From: JAJCYL01 sp963664285
Lineage (GTDB): Bacteria; Bacteroidota; Bacteroidia; Cytophagales; Cyclobacteriaceae
Direction: 5' to 3'
DNA length: 64,000 nucleotides
Assembly: GCA_963664285.2 (NCBI GenBank)
Contig: CAXXNX010000055.1
Span: forward strand, 15,607-79,606
The position numbers were made by a program, and so were the translations under genes. Of this stretch, positions 36,436-46,277 are shown in pieces. Numbering within the stretch: position 1 is the stretch's first letter; each line of letters begins with the position of its first letter. The notes below the pieces were generated by a model. That model made no database searches. It was not told the origin of the DNA and saw nothing but the letters and a program-made list of their open reading frames with translations.

Positions 36436-37546
36436 GCTGAGATCAACTAATAAGTGCAATTGAAGGATGAAAAAGCTTTTAAGGGCTTTTTCATCCTTCA
36501 AAAGCCTGAGCAGTGCAATCTTTGGATTGCAAAATGTCAAAAAACTACACACATCTCAGTATTGATCAAAGGTATCAAATTGAAGCATTATTGAAAACAG
36601 GAGCTACTCAAAAGGAGATTGCCTGTATCGTTCATTTTCACCCGTCTACGATCTCACGTGAGCTTAAGCGAAATGTGGGTTCAAGAGGTAGGGGAGCTGG
36701 TGTCTATCGAACAGCAAATGCACAAAGGAGGACCAATCTTCGTCATCAAGAAAAGCCAAAAAGAGTGATTTTCACCAAACCCATGAAAGACTGGATAGTT
36801 AACCGGCTCCAAGAAGATAGATGGAGTCCTGAATTGATCAGCCATCAGGGAAAGAAAACGAGAGAATGTCCACTTAGCCATGAATGGATTTACCAATGGA
36901 TATGGGAATGTAAGCACACCAACCGCCAGGAGAACCAAGAATACAAACAACTATACACATATCTAAAACATGGCAAACGAAGGCGCAAACGAGGAAACAG
37001 AAAAGATCGTAGAGGTATTATCCCGAATAGGGTATCAATTGAACAGCGACCCCAGATCATTAACAAAAGGGAACGATTGGGAGATATAGAAGTCGATTTA
37101 ATGATGGGTAAAAACCACAAAGGCTCTTTGTTGGTGATGACAGACCGAGCAAGTCTTTTTACCAGAATCAGAAAGATGCACAGTAAAAATGCCGATCAAA
37201 TGGCCGAAGCTATTGTGGAGGAACTCTCTCAGGATAAACACAAACTGGAAACACTCACTTTTGATAATGATAGGGCATTTTCTAAACATGAGTTGATTGC
37301 TCAATCCCTTGATGTAGATGCCTATTTCACTCGTCCCTATACTAGTCAGGATAAAGGGACAGTTGAAAATAGGATTGGGGTAATCAGAAGGTTTTATCCT
37401 AAGAAAACAGATATTAGATTTGTTACAGAGGAGCAAATCAAAGTTGTTGAAAACAAAATCAATGAACGCCCTGTTAGAAAATTTAATTACCTAAACGCAA
37501 AGCAAGTGCTACAAAGGAAAATTGCACTTATTACTTGAACTTACAT
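36436..37546 (+). mobile_element. IS30-family element, copy B (complete)
   Basis: 1111 bp with imperfect inverted repeats GCTGAGATCAACTAATAAG and TGTAAGTTCAAGTAATAAG and a 3 bp duplication TAA (36433-36435 and 37547-37549). Excision in silico restores the DUF4421 gene. It is the only copy in the window with an open transposase. Confidence 0.92.
36534..37538 (+). CDS. IS30 transposase, intact
   Basis: 334 residues from MSKNYTHLSIDQRYQIEALL (an earlier in-frame Met seven codons upstream is less likely). Helix-turn-helix domains (GATQKEIACIVHFHPSTISR ELKR) precede the DDE core: EVDLMMGKNHKG (Asp), TLTFDNDRAFSKHE (Asp) and SQDKGTVENRIGVIRRFYPK (Glu). The final NERPVRKFNYLNAKQVL is the family's usual end. 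Confidence 0.93.
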   Translation: MSKNYTHLSIDQRYQIEALLKTGATQKEIACIVHFHPSTISRELKRNVGSRGRGAGVYRTANAQRRTNLRHQEKPKRVIFTKPMKDWIVNRLQEDRWSPELISHQGKKTRECPLSHEWIYQWIWECKHTNRQENQEYKQLYTYLKHGKRRRKRGNRKDRRGIIPNRVSIEQRPQIINKRERLGDIEVDLMMGKNHKGSLLVMTDRASLFTRIRKMHSKNADQMAEAIVEELSQDKHKLETLTFDNDRAFSKHELIAQSLDVDAYFTRPYTSQDKGTVENRIGVIRRFYPKKTDIRFVTEEQIKVVENKINERPVRKFNYLNAKQVLQRKIALIT

Positions 37547-37798
37547 AACGCCATAAAGCTTTATCGCCAATAGATCTGTGTAACTCTTGATGTAAAGCGT
37601 ATCGAACTCTGAAGTTAGGGTGATATCTGCTTCTAATTGTGCTTTTGCGGATCCAAAAATATGGACGATCAGGAATATGAGAGTTGTTTGTATCACTGAG
37701 TGGTAAAGTTATTTCAGTTGTCTCAAAATCCATACCACGTAATTCATCAATTTATTCGGCTTAATCTGCTTCAGTTTCCACTAAAAGCATATTTTTAC

Positions 37799-39004
37799 AT
37801 GTCAACCCTAATTGAAAAACTTCGTAGCGTGTACTTGAGAGAATACCCTAAAGAATACAGCCAAAGATTATTCAGTGAGCCTAAAATCTATCATGGCGGA
37901 GATAGTTACAATCTCTCAAAACGCTGGTACGTTTATTATTCTTATAGAGATTCGAATGATCGAATGGCCCGGCAACCTCCCGTATATCTTAATGTAAATC
38001 GTGATTTTAAAACCAAAGTTGAGCGCCTGAAACGCCTTAATGTTATCTGTCAGGCTCTAAGTGAAATGCTAAAAGATGGGTACTCGCCATACCATGACGG
38101 CAAAGATCCGGAGCATTATACGGCCGCTTCAGCCATAGACTTTTCACTTGAATTAAAACGCGCCACCGTTGAACCGTCTACCTTCAAAATCTATGATCAT
38201 ATCATTAAACATTTTAAAAAATTTCTGGTAAGAAAGAGACTCGACAAAATGCCGATTACCGCCATTAATAAGGGTAACATTAATGACTTTCTTAACCAGG
38301 TGATCAGGAAGTCAAACGCCACCACGCGCAATAATAATCACGGGGTAATTAGTTCCATCTTTGGCATACTGGAAGACAATGAATTGATCGCGCGAAACTT
38401 TGTCAGGAATATAAAAAAGCTGCCCACAAAGCCGGAAAAAAATCGAACATATTCACTCAACAAAGTAGATGAAATTTATCAGTACCTTGAAATTAATGAC
38501 CCTGTTCTACTGTTATACATTAAACTTGTTTCTTATAATTTTCTGCGACCGATAGAGGTTTGCAGACTAAAGTGTGGCGATATAGACCTGGTCAATAAGC
38601 AACTTTTTGTCAAAACCAAGACAGGCAAAAAAGTAAAGATCATTCCCGATATAGTGGTTAAAGAACTTCGCTCACTCGATCTCACCAACGATGATTACCT
38701 GTTGTTTACACCAACCGGACCAGGCTATTGGGATGCGGAAGAAATGAGCCGGCGCAATCATTTTGGCATTAGTTTTAATGCGATCAAAAAGCATTTCAAA
38801 CTGTCAAAACATCATAATATTTACTCTTTCCGTCACACTTTTATTACCAAACTATACAATGAACTGAAAGAGCGATACACTGTCAGCGAGGTTTATGACC
38901 GGTTGAAACTGATAACCGGCCATCAAACTTTAGAGGCGCTGTTGAAGTATTTGCGAGATATTGACGCGGAGTTACCGGAGGATTATAGCGAAATGCTTAA
39001 ATAA
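37799..39004 (+). CDS. Tyrosine integrase of the prophage
   Basis: 401 residues from ATG 37799 (the open frame extends upstream but no better start exists). An N-terminal arm and SAM-like domain (KRATVEPSTFKIYDHIIKHF) precede the catalytic domain with Arg in FLRPIEVCRLKCGDID, HxxR in YSFRHTFITKL, His in TGHQTLEALL and Tyr in KYLRDID. It probably inserted the phage genome that follows. It begins 102 bases from the start of the DUF4421 gene, so the left attachment site is likely nearby. Confidence 0.9.
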   Translation: MSTLIEKLRSVYLREYPKEYSQRLFSEPKIYHGGDSYNLSKRWYVYYSYRDSNDRMARQPPVYLNVNRDFKTKVERLKRLNVICQALSEMLKDGYSPYHDGKDPEHYTAASAIDFSLELKRATVEPSTFKIYDHIIKHFKKFLVRKRLDKMPITAINKGNINDFLNQVIRKSNATTRNNNHGVISSIFGILEDNELIARNFVRNIKKLPTKPEKNRTYSLNKVDEIYQYLEINDPVLLLYIKLVSYNFLRPIEVCRLKCGDIDLVNKQLFVKTKTGKKVKIIPDIVVKELRSLDLTNDDYLLFTPTGPGYWDAEEMSRRNHFGISFNAIKKHFKLSKHHNIYSFRHTFITKLYNELKERYTVSEVYDRLKLITGHQTLEALLKYLRDIDAELPEDYSEMLK

Positions 39005-39179
39005 AATTTAGGGTGTTTACTCTATTGATGGGTTTGATTTTAGTAGCTACTTTTCAACCCTAAAGAAAGAGTCAGGCAACTGACAACTGATCACAGTCAT
39101 TAATAAAAAAGCAAACATTATTAGCAAAATACGTTAGGTATTTTACTGTATATGTATGCTGCAACGGATCAAAATTTAA

Positions 39180-39187
39180 TATTTTTG
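39180..39187 (+). promoter_or_regulatory. Bacteroidota-type -7 element (TATTTTTG)
   Basis: TATTTTTG matches TAnnTTTG and lies 86 bases before the HicB-like start at 39273. It would drive the two-gene unit downstream of the integrase. Confidence 0.35.
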
Positions 39188-39272
39188 TAGAGTTTTTCTT
39201 GCGTTGTATGTGTTTTATTTAGCATATTACAATGGAAAAAAAGAACGACAAATCAAAAACAATAACGACTAC

Positions 39273-39497
39273 ATGCTAAACTTAACTTATTCTTACACAA
39301 AAGAAGGTCCTGTTTATACCGGTTGGCTAAATGGTATAGATGGTGTTCATGCAATGGGTAAGAATTTGACAGACTTAGAGACAAAATTATTAAAAGTATT
39401 AAGTGTCAAATTCGATCTACTCCGAGAAGATTTGGAAGCTGAAAGATTGAAATCAGACGAATTCAGGACAAAAACTATTGAGTTTACTCCTGCTTAA
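39273..39497 (+). CDS. HicB-like antitoxin-type small protein
   Basis: 74 residues from ATG 39273. YSYTKEGPVYTGWLNGIDGV followed by HAMGKNLTDLETKLL resembles the partial RNase-H fold of HicB antitoxins, without the C-terminal DNA-binding helix. The next gene begins 12 bases later. The pair fits a toxin-antitoxin-like unit beside a phage integrase. Confidence 0.5.
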   Translation: MLNLTYSYTKEGPVYTGWLNGIDGVHAMGKNLTDLETKLLKVLSVKFDLLREDLEAERLKSDEFRTKTIEFTPA

Positions 39498-39508
39498 CAA
39501 ATTATTAA

Positions 39509-39754
39509 ATGACAGTAGCCCTCTACACAGAAAAGCAGTTTTTTAAACATTTAGAAGACCGTGATTGTTGCTTATATAAAGAACATCTTGACGATAGGAT
39601 AGTTGTTTATAAAAACAAACAGAATGGTCAGAGGTCTATTATACAAATAAGAAGGGTGTATTACCCAAAATACACAAGACTTGTTTGTGAGGATCTTCGT
39701 ATTGATATTCCTACTTTCGTAAAAAAGTACGAAAAGCAACGAGCGGCCTTATAA
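39509..39754 (+). CDS. Small basic partner protein of the HicB-like gene
   Basis: 81 residues, rich in Lys, Arg and Tyr (FFKHLEDRDCCLYKEHLDDR, SIIQIRRVYYPKYTRLVCED). The size and charge would suit an RNA-binding toxin, but the HicA signature (GSHxxF/Y, catalytic His) is not visible. It is therefore unassigned; linkage to the HicB-like gene is the main clue. Confidence 0.45.
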   Translation: MTVALYTEKQFFKHLEDRDCCLYKEHLDDRIVVYKNKQNGQRSIIQIRRVYYPKYTRLVCEDLRIDIPTFVKKYEKQRAAL

Positions 39755-39921
39755 AAGATAGCCGTAAAAAAGAAGCAAACCGGCAACGGTAAAACTTAAT
39801 TAACTTTTTCATTCCCTTCACTAATTAGGTGGTGGTGTAACTTTTAATCCCTTCTTTCACACAGAACTTGTCCCAGGACATTATTTTATCTTCGTGAATT
39901 TCAGGGATACTATTCATTTTA

Positions 39922-40389
39922 CTAAGTGACATGCTTTGCGTAGTTCAATTCAAATTCCTCTACTGTTCCCGCTCCTAAATGTGTATTGTAATGTTTCTTC
40001 CAATAAGCTGCCATGCCTTTTAAGTCTTTGGGTAAAGCTCCTGGCTTTCTCAGGTAGAAAACCCGGCACATGGCAATGGCGTATTTCAGGTTCCAGGTCA
40101 GCTCTGAGGCGTCGGGCCGGTTCTCTGTCCTGGTCGAAGTGATTGACAAAAGATAGTCGCCGATCTTTTCCCGGTAGCCAATAAAATTATTCCAGTAATC
40201 ATCATGGGTAAATGGCTCCATTTGTACAATACCTTTGGCCGGTCCGTTGCCTAATTGCTTAAGGTATCTCCCTGATGCGCTCTCCTGGGCTATGGTTCCT
40301 AATACCAGGTTCCGGGCCGCCACTGCGTAGAGGTCCATTTCCTTCAGGGTTTCGGTTACCAGTTCGGATAATTGATGTTTGTCAATCAT
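39922..40389 (-). CDS. Phage endolysin, lysozyme-like
   Basis: 155 residues. NLVLGTIAQESASGRYLKQL contains the catalytic-type Glu of lytic transglycosylase/lysozyme folds, and GPAKGIVQMEPFTHDDYWNN is the pattern of phage peptidoglycan hydrolases of this phylum. No signal peptide, as expected when a holin releases it. It is the last gene of the minus-strand phage operon, 12 bases after a two-helix coiled-coil protein. Confidence 0.78.
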   Translation of the reverse strand: MIDKHQLSELVTETLKEMDLYAVAARNLVLGTIAQESASGRYLKQLGNGPAKGIVQMEPFTHDDYWNNFIGYREKIGDYLLSITSTRTENRPDASELTWNLKYAIAMCRVFYLRKPGALPKDLKGMAAYWKKHYNTHLGAGTVEEFELNYAKHVT

Positions 40390-40401
40390 TTGATTTTGTT
40401 T

Positions 40402-41112
40402 TTATATCGTTATTAATACCCCGAAAGCGATAGCGGTCACGATCCCCACTTTATGCCAGAATATCGCCCGCTTTAGTTTTTTAATCTGCTTTTCGAGGGC
40501 GGCTATTTCATCTTCACTGAGCTGGTTTTGATCGGTGGCCAGTGTCACCCTGTTTTCAATTTCTGTAATTTCGTTTTTAAGCTCGGCGATAATACCGCTT
40601 TTCCGATCTGAGTTGTATTGCGATTCGCTTAGCGCCGTTTCTACCATTTCGGTTTTATCTACCAGGTAGTCTTTCTCTTCCAAATCGGCGTGAACTTCGG
40701 CCAATAACACTCTAGGAACGGCCGGGGCGCTTTGGAAATCCTGTGCGGTAAGGTTTACATACTGGTAGCGACTAATGAGCCGTAAGACGCTATCTGAATC
40801 GGATTCACGTAAGAATATTGACTTTTTAGTCCTGGTCCGCCTGAACCTTTTTTCGATCTGCAGTATTTGGCCAGTAAGTGAGTCTACTTTGTCATCGCTT
40901 CGTTTTACGATTGCTTCGAGGCTGTGGATCTTATCGCCCCGTCGGCGTGAACTTTCTACCGATGCGTTGAACTTCGCATTATATTTTTTGGTCAGTCGTT
41001 GGTAGGTATCCCGGTCTGTTTCAATCCCCGCTGATCTGAATAGTGTTGCGGCTATAATTACACCGGAAATAATCAATACAATGAATGGCCAATATTTCTT
41101 TAAACGGTTCAC
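40402..41112 (-). CDS. Coiled-coil membrane protein, probably spanin-like lysis factor
   Basis: 236 residues: N-terminal transmembrane helix (WPFIVLIISGVIIAATLF), a long coiled coil (residues ~35-210 with heptads such as LEAIVKRSDDKVDSLTGQIL) and a C-terminal hydrophobic helix (VGIVTAIAFGVLITI). Placement between holin-like and endolysin genes suggests a role in envelope disruption. It overlaps the upstream gene by 4 bases. Confidence 0.6.
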   Translation of the reverse strand: MNRLKKYWPFIVLIISGVIIAATLFRSAGIETDRDTYQRLTKKYNAKFNASVESSRRRGDKIHSLEAIVKRSDDKVDSLTGQILQIEKRFRRTRTKKSIFLRESDSDSVLRLISRYQYVNLTAQDFQSAPAVPRVLLAEVHADLEEKDYLVDKTEMVETALSESQYNSDRKSGIIAELKNEITEIENRVTLATDQNQLSEDEIAALEKQIKKLKRAIFWHKVGIVTAIAFGVLITI

Positions 41113-41348
41113 GATTTGGATTTCTCAGCAAAATTCTGGATCTGTTTCAAACCAAGTATCCCTATAATGATCCCTATAATGGACAGATCCGGCGCAAATT
41201 GTGTGGCTCTAGCCATGTGCATTATCCAGTCGGCCAGGAAGGTGAACAGCACTGACAGGTTCATCAATCTCATGCTGCTAAACCTGCCTGTCTGGTCCTG
41301 TAAAAATTCGATTAGTTTCATGTTTTCTAAGTTTTTAGTGTTTGACAT
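41109..41348 (-). CDS. Two-helix membrane protein, holin-like
   Basis: 79 residues, or 70 from the second Met at 41321. Two hydrophobic segments (LMNLSVLFTFLADWIM, IIGIIIGILGLKQIQ) and a charged C-terminus fit a class II holin. It starts at the 3' end of the tnpB element, which may have altered its first codons: the nine residues before the second Met look element-derived. Confidence 0.55.
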   Translation of the reverse strand: MSNTKNLENMKLIEFLQDQTGRFSSMRLMNLSVLFTFLADWIMHMARATQFAPDLSIIGIIIGILGLKQIQNFAEKSKS

Positions 41349-41420
41349 CCTCTCTTTTTAAGTTTCCCGAAACGGGGTGCAATGCCCTGCACCGAGATAG
41401 GATATTTCGAGCTGCGTTAA
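41345..41420 (-). ncRNA. Candidate omega RNA 3' region of the tnpB element
   Basis: At the 3' end of tnpB the minus strand has a hairpin GGTGCA/TGCACC (41376-41381 with 41388-41393) and CCCCGTTTCGGG just after, typical of IS605 right ends from which omega RNA is made. The guide would be the sequence beyond the element end near 41340. The boundaries are estimated. Confidence 0.35.
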
Positions 41421-41879
41421 CATCCCTGTTATGAGAAGATCCACAACCTGAACAAATCCATTCTCTTTCGCCTATTGCCCTTAGTCCACTCGGCCCTGTG
41501 CGTTCACCGCAGGCCGAGCAAGTAACAGTAGACCAATATTCTAAAATGACATGGAAAGTAACGCCCCGCTTTATAGCCGTCGTTCCAAGCGCTACTTTTA
41601 ACCCATGCCATGATGCGTCATATACTGATTTTGCGAATTTTGTTTTTACAAGTTTTGAGCTGGAAACGTTGCCAACTGCTATGTAGTCAAACTGATCACA
41701 TAGTGTCTTGACGGTTTTATAATTCCAGTCTTTTCGAATGTTTTTGATTTTAGCCTGAATAGCCGTGACGCGTTTCTTCTTGTTAGCCCTCTGAGCCATT
41801 GCCAACTGATCGGCATATTTTTTAGTTATGTTCGGTCTATCTAAAGCCTGACCATCAGATAAAGTAGCAATTGTTTTAA

Positions 41880-43499
41880 CCCGCATTATTCATAGGCCAC
41901 CAATTTTGGGATTAATAATGGGTTGCTAACTATTTTTGATTGGAGTGTATGTATTAATTTGAAGATCAACCAGGTTTCTGGATTTCAAAGGACATTAGAG
42001 CGTTTTTTTGTTAGAATTTTTCAATTTTCAGTCAAAGCTCTATTGTGTTCTTATGGAAGAACATTTTTTTGATTAAACCAAACTGTTTAACTGATCGGTC
42101 AGTTCACCGTAAGCAAATCGCCCAGCAGGTATTGATATCTAAAGGCTCTTGAGAATTGTATTGTCAATGATCTTTTCCTTTCTTTCAGGCACGCCCCAAC
42201 CTTCATCAGGTAAAGCCGGATATTGTCCACTTGCCATCGTTTAGCAAAGTGGTGTTTTGTTTTGGCAATTAATAATTTAATCTGCCGGAACATTTCATAA
42301 CAGAGGGTAGCGATGATTAAACGCATGAAATTGGCCCAGTAGCGATGACAGGAAAGCCGGTCGGAATAAGTCATGTTTTTGAGTTCCTTTATTCGATTTT
42401 CACTGGCATCACCTCGCTTGACATAAAAATCAAAGTAAATCTGTTGAGCGGTCATCGCTTCAAAGTTGCTCACAAAGTAACGGACATTCATTCCTTTTCC
42501 GGTAGACTCCACTTTGGCGTACAGCTTTTCAGAACGATCCCAGCTTTTGGCCTGGTAAGTAAACGGGCCAACAAACTCTTGATGTTTGATGATTTTTGAA
42601 GCATATTCCTTTTTACTTCAATGATAGTCTGTTTGGTAAAAGTCTTTAAAACTTCATTACTACTAATACCTAAACAAAATTGAAGGTCAAACTGCTTAGC
42701 TATCCAATAAAAAGATGCTCCTGAAAAGCCACTATCCGCTCGAATAAGGATCTTTACTGAGGGCAGTTTTTTTCTGATTTTAATGACAATCCTTTTCAAT
42801 AAGGCCACAAACCATTTGTTGGAGTGACAATTGCCCGGACGTAGTACTGGTAAAATGACCTGACCGGTGTTCCCGTCCTTAAAGAACAACTCATGGTACA
42901 TAGTCTGTCCATAATAGCCATTATACAAACTGAGTTGTTGGGATTCATGAGTAGGGTCATCGGTACCATCTACATCAATGATGATTTGACCAGTCTTCTC
43001 TTTCAACTCCTCTACATAACGGTCTACAAACCATTGACTCATCTGGTAGATCAGACTCCGATCGGCCTTGTTTTCAAATCGACTTAAAGTAGGCTGGGAA
43101 CATAATCCGCTATCTAGTACTTTACGGATCACCGGATCCTCTCGGAGTTTTTGTTCGTCATTGCAATCCTGATAGCCCTGCATCATTAAAAACACCCGTT
43201 GGCGAAGCATTTCTTCATAAGTGTATTCGATAAAAAAGGGGTTTCGATAGTCAGGAATCAGTGCGGCGAAGCTTTTTAATAGACCAGTCTTTCTCTCTAC
43301 TTTTTCACTTAACAATATCGCTCCGTCTGAGCTAATCGCTGATGCTGAAAAATCAAATTTAAAAGCTTGTTTTCCTCGATAAAATACGGTATCTTTTTCC
43401 TTATATTCAGGCATAAATTAATTGCTTATTTTGTTGTCTAACTATCTCAATATAAGCAATTTATGCCTGTTTTTTATTGTCTACTATGAATTTTTCGGG
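41880..43499 (-). mobile_element. IS1380-family element, copy 3
   Basis: 1620 bp, nearly identical to 22853-24473, flanked by TTAA at 41876-41879 and 43500-43503. It interrupts tnpB within the RuvC-I codons, and the reconstructed frame proves that TTAA is the 4 bp target duplication. Confidence 0.95.
42099..43414 (-). pseudogene. IS1380 transposase with one-base frameshift
   Basis: It matches 23072-24388 except that a T run near 42608 has lost one base, splitting the frame (43414 to about 42610, then 42512 to 42099 open). Two missense differences (Gly to Glu in DPTHESQQ, Arg to Trp in FYWIAKQ) are also present. The homopolymer position means sequencing error is possible. Confidence 0.9.
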
Positions 43500-44020
43500 T
43501 TAAGGCCCAGATCAATACCGATGAGTTTATTGGTTGGGATTCTTTTTTCCGGTTCTTTTTCGATTGTAATGTTGATGTACCACCTTCCCCTTGAATCCTG
43601 ATTTATTGAACCGCTTTTAATTTTTCCGTCGATGGGTCTTGATTGCCAAAATCTGAATACAGCTCCATTGAACGAAAAGCAATCTTTCTCTATTTTAATA
43701 GTTTGGTAACACCAGGGAATCCATCCAAAAGAACGTTTGACACCTCTCCATGATAATTTCCTTTTCCCAAACTGCTTGGCACGTAAAGTATACTCATGGC
43801 AAATTCTCTGGATTGTCTGAGAGTTAAGGTCTATTATTTTACTGCATCCTTTTGTTAGATCGTGCAAATCATAATATGATAGAGGCTTGCCGAATTTGGA
43901 CCAGCTAATCTGATTGGCTTCGTTACAGTAATTCCATACATAGTTTACAGCACTTGCCATTTTCAGCAATTGCTTTCTTTTTGAAGAATCTTTTATCCTG
44001 TATTTGTAGGTTAATACCAT

Positions 44021-44074
44021 TCATGGCTTCTTGAATAACGCGGGCCCTTGTGGCTGGGCGGCCATGAATGGATT
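44021..44074 (-). other. Leader shared by tnpB and the GIY-YIG gene, with 14-codon ORF
   Basis: ATCCATTCATGG and the following GCC...AAGGGCC block (44042-44074) recurs at 61538-61571 with one base change. Here it encodes MAAQPQGPALFKKP and stops at 44021-44023, immediately before the tnpB ATG (44018-44020). At the other site the same start codon opens the GIY-YIG nuclease. Confidence 0.7.
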
Positions 44075-44140
44075 GACTCTTTAAAGATACCTTAATTTGT
44101 TAAATTTTTTCATGCAAAAAATCAGTGACCTACATCGAAT

Positions 44141-44455
44141 TTAGTGTTTAAATAAATCAATAAAGGTTTCGAACTTATGCCATACAATCAGCCCTAAGCT
44201 CCCAAGTGCGGCAAAGAATATTATGATTCCCTTTTTCGTTTTTCCGATGTAATGAAATATGGAGAATACCGGATAAATGACGTCTATTTTTTTGGCATGG
44301 CTTTCAATCTTCCGATCTATCGTGTCCAGCTTTTGATCTACTTTTACCTTCCATATCTCATCAGCTTCCTGTCTTTTTACCAGCCCGGGTACGCCGAGTT
44401 TTTTATCGCCTATCAAAGCCAATTTGATTTCCTGTACGTCTTTTGCGATGCTCAT
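44141..44455 (-). CDS. Phage protein with coiled coil and membrane helix
   Basis: 104 residues: soluble helical start (MSIAKDVQEIKLALIGDKKL), coiled coil (VKVDQKLDTIDRKIESHAKK), then a hydrophobic helix (GIIIFFAALGSLGLIVW). Proteins of this layout are common before holins in phages of this phylum. Intact. Confidence 0.6.
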   Translation of the reverse strand: MSIAKDVQEIKLALIGDKKLGVPGLVKRQEADEIWKVKVDQKLDTIDRKIESHAKKIDVIYPVFSIFHYIGKTKKGIIIFFAALGSLGLIVWHKFETFIDLFKH

Positions 44456-44621
44456 ATGTCGATTAACAATTGAACAATTAATGTGAAAATGTGTAATGGA
44501 AAATGGACCGGCTGAGCGGCCTGAAAATGAAATGGTGTAACTGTTAGCTAAAGATAAGAAAAAACCGTTATTTTTTACCTAATTACTTAGTGTCGTTTTT
44601 GACTACACGCCGCTTTACGTT

Positions 44622-44726
44622 TCAGAATCCGCCTGGAAGTACAACAATCGTGGCAATGATAACGCTTTCGGCACGTTCCTTCAGGGTTGCTTCGGTTGAA
44701 GCGGTTGCCCTATCGGAGGTGGTAAA
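44622..44726 (-). pseudogene. Phage protein tail cut off by the restriction gene
   Basis: The minus strand is open for FTTSDRATASTEATLKERAE ... SVIIATIVVLPGGF to a stop at 44622-44624. It follows directly after the stop of the restriction-modification gene in the same frame and looks like the 3' end of a phage gene displaced by that insertion. Confidence 0.4.
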
Positions 44727-46189
44727 TTAAGCTAGTTTAATCTTGTTAGCTTCGCTTAATGCTGAAATATGGTGCATAAATTTGTTTACTTCTTTAAGTG
44801 CTTGAGTACGTAAGTCTCCAAGCGGCATTGGAACCATAAACTCACTTTCCCAAATATCTGGCTTGAGCTCTGGCTGGCTGGCCGTTTCAGATAAATAGTA
44901 ATTCTGTGCTCTCGCATATTCACTTCTTAATGCACACCAAAGCAATTTTCCCTGTTCTATTGAATCGGGACGAATCACAAGAAATCCTGATGGACATATT
45001 GCCTTATCATATTCAGCAGGTACTAGCACGACAGTTCCTCTTGAACTGTTGTTGATGGCAACCAGCACATCACCTTTCCTGATTTGGTACTTTCCCCTTG
45101 TTGGAAGTTCGTCAAACAGACCAGTTATATGGCTGACGATTAATCCGTATGGGGTGACATCACCAATCTCAATATATTTTAGAATTTCGTTGCTGTTTCT
45201 CAGTTTGTCCTTATTCTGCTTGCTGATCTTTGGGGTAATTTTGAAGTCCTTCCCATAGTGGATTTTAATTTTCTTCGCCTTCTCCTTGCTTCGCAAGGCG
45301 TCACGGCATTTTTTTAAATCAGGAGAGTAATAAAATGAATCCAGATGTTCAGTTTTCAAATTTTCTGGAGACACTATCCACGCTTGCTGAGGGCATTCCA
45401 GATTTTCATGCTGATCCTGATTTGTTTTGATCGATTCATTGAGTTGCCCTGTCCTTATCCAATTAAAATACATCATTAGAATATCGACAAGATTGTTTCT
45501 TTTCGTTGAGTCATTACAGTGGCTATCGTGGCCAATGTTATTAGCGATCGACATAAAAACATGTCCCTGAACTTCATTTTCTTCTTCTTTCTTACGCAGA
45601 TGAATAATGGATGTTTTGATATTCGCCTTCGCTTTAAAAAATGCATTGAAAGGCAAAGAGTGAACTCCTAGCAATATAAATTCTCCCAGCATCCATTCCC
45701 TTACATTCTTCTGTGTTTTCCCATTCAATACCGTGTCATCAATTACAATAAGCATCTCTCCACCTGGCTTTAGCAATTCATTGTATCGATCAAGGAAAAG
45801 GACGTTTGATTTTGCTTTTTTTCTGCCAGCTGCAACGTCTCTTTGCTGCAGTATTCTATTTTCATCATCATTCCCAACTTCATAACTCATACTAAATGGG
45901 GGATTACTTAGAACCAAATCAAATGACTCTGGAATTAATTTGTTTTTATGGTCTGTAATTTCATCTTTGCGTTCAGCAGTGCTGTCATCAGTAATTAATG
46001 GTTCGCTGTCCAGCCCGTCACCGTGAAAAATATGACTTCCCCCATCACCATGTAAATACATATTTATTCTAGCGACCCGTGAAACCCTTTCGTTCCCTTC
46101 CACACCGAACAAACATTCATAACAGGGCGTCTTTGAATAAATTAAGATTCTGATAATCAAAGAGTTAAAAGAGGTTTGAAAGGATAAAG

Positions 46190-46233
46190 AACCCCGAAAT
46201 CGGCCGAATAGGGCTTTTTTCGGGGTTTTTGTT
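46190..46233 (+). terminator. Rho-independent terminator inside IS copy 2
   Basis: Same hairpin as at 513-555: AACCCCGAAA pairs with TTTCGGGGTT, with a T-rich tail, upstream of the transposase start at 46278. Confidence 0.75.
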
Positions 46234-46277
46234 TTGCTAGATTGTGGTGTAGAACACATCTAACACCACAAATTAGA

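Larger units (their letters stand above)
35552..37696 (-). pseudogene. DUF4421 exported protein, split by IS30
   Basis: Removing IS30 (36436-37546) and one copy of its TAA duplication joins YIKSYTDLLAIKLYG to VTKSNEIKHIDDFTN in frame. Before it lies a signal peptide (LIFLIVHIFGSAKAQ) starting at GTG 37696. After it comes the DUF4421 body (KWLGLDLAFNFPF, DDDQFGETTRLDIQSNIYLR, GGYAHTFVIGKKFFFSLTLA), a barrel-like outer membrane protein of unknown role. Apart from the IS the gene looks intact, so the insertion is recent. Confidence 0.85.
41335..44020 (-). pseudogene. tnpB: IS605-type TnpB RNA-guided nuclease, split by IS1380
   Basis: Removing IS1380 (41880-43499) and one TTAA joins the halves exactly: GIDLGLKTIATLSDGQ, the RuvC-I motif with the first catalytic Asp. 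The full product is about 355 residues: N-terminal WED/helical region (MVLTYKYRIKDSSKRKQLLK), RuvC-I, a central Glu region (FHVILEYWSTVTCSACG), a zinc ribbon with CSACG and CSGCG, and the last catalytic Asp in SHNRDVNAARN. No tnpA is present. TnpB proteins cut DNA with an omega RNA made from the element's right end. Before the IS1380 insertion the gene was apparently intact. Confidence 0.9.

Noticed and set aside
41109..44455. The phage genes around tnpB as part of an IS605 element with tnpA
   Set aside because: No HUH transposase (TnpA) motif is present. The flanking genes are membrane and lysis proteins in line with the phage operon.
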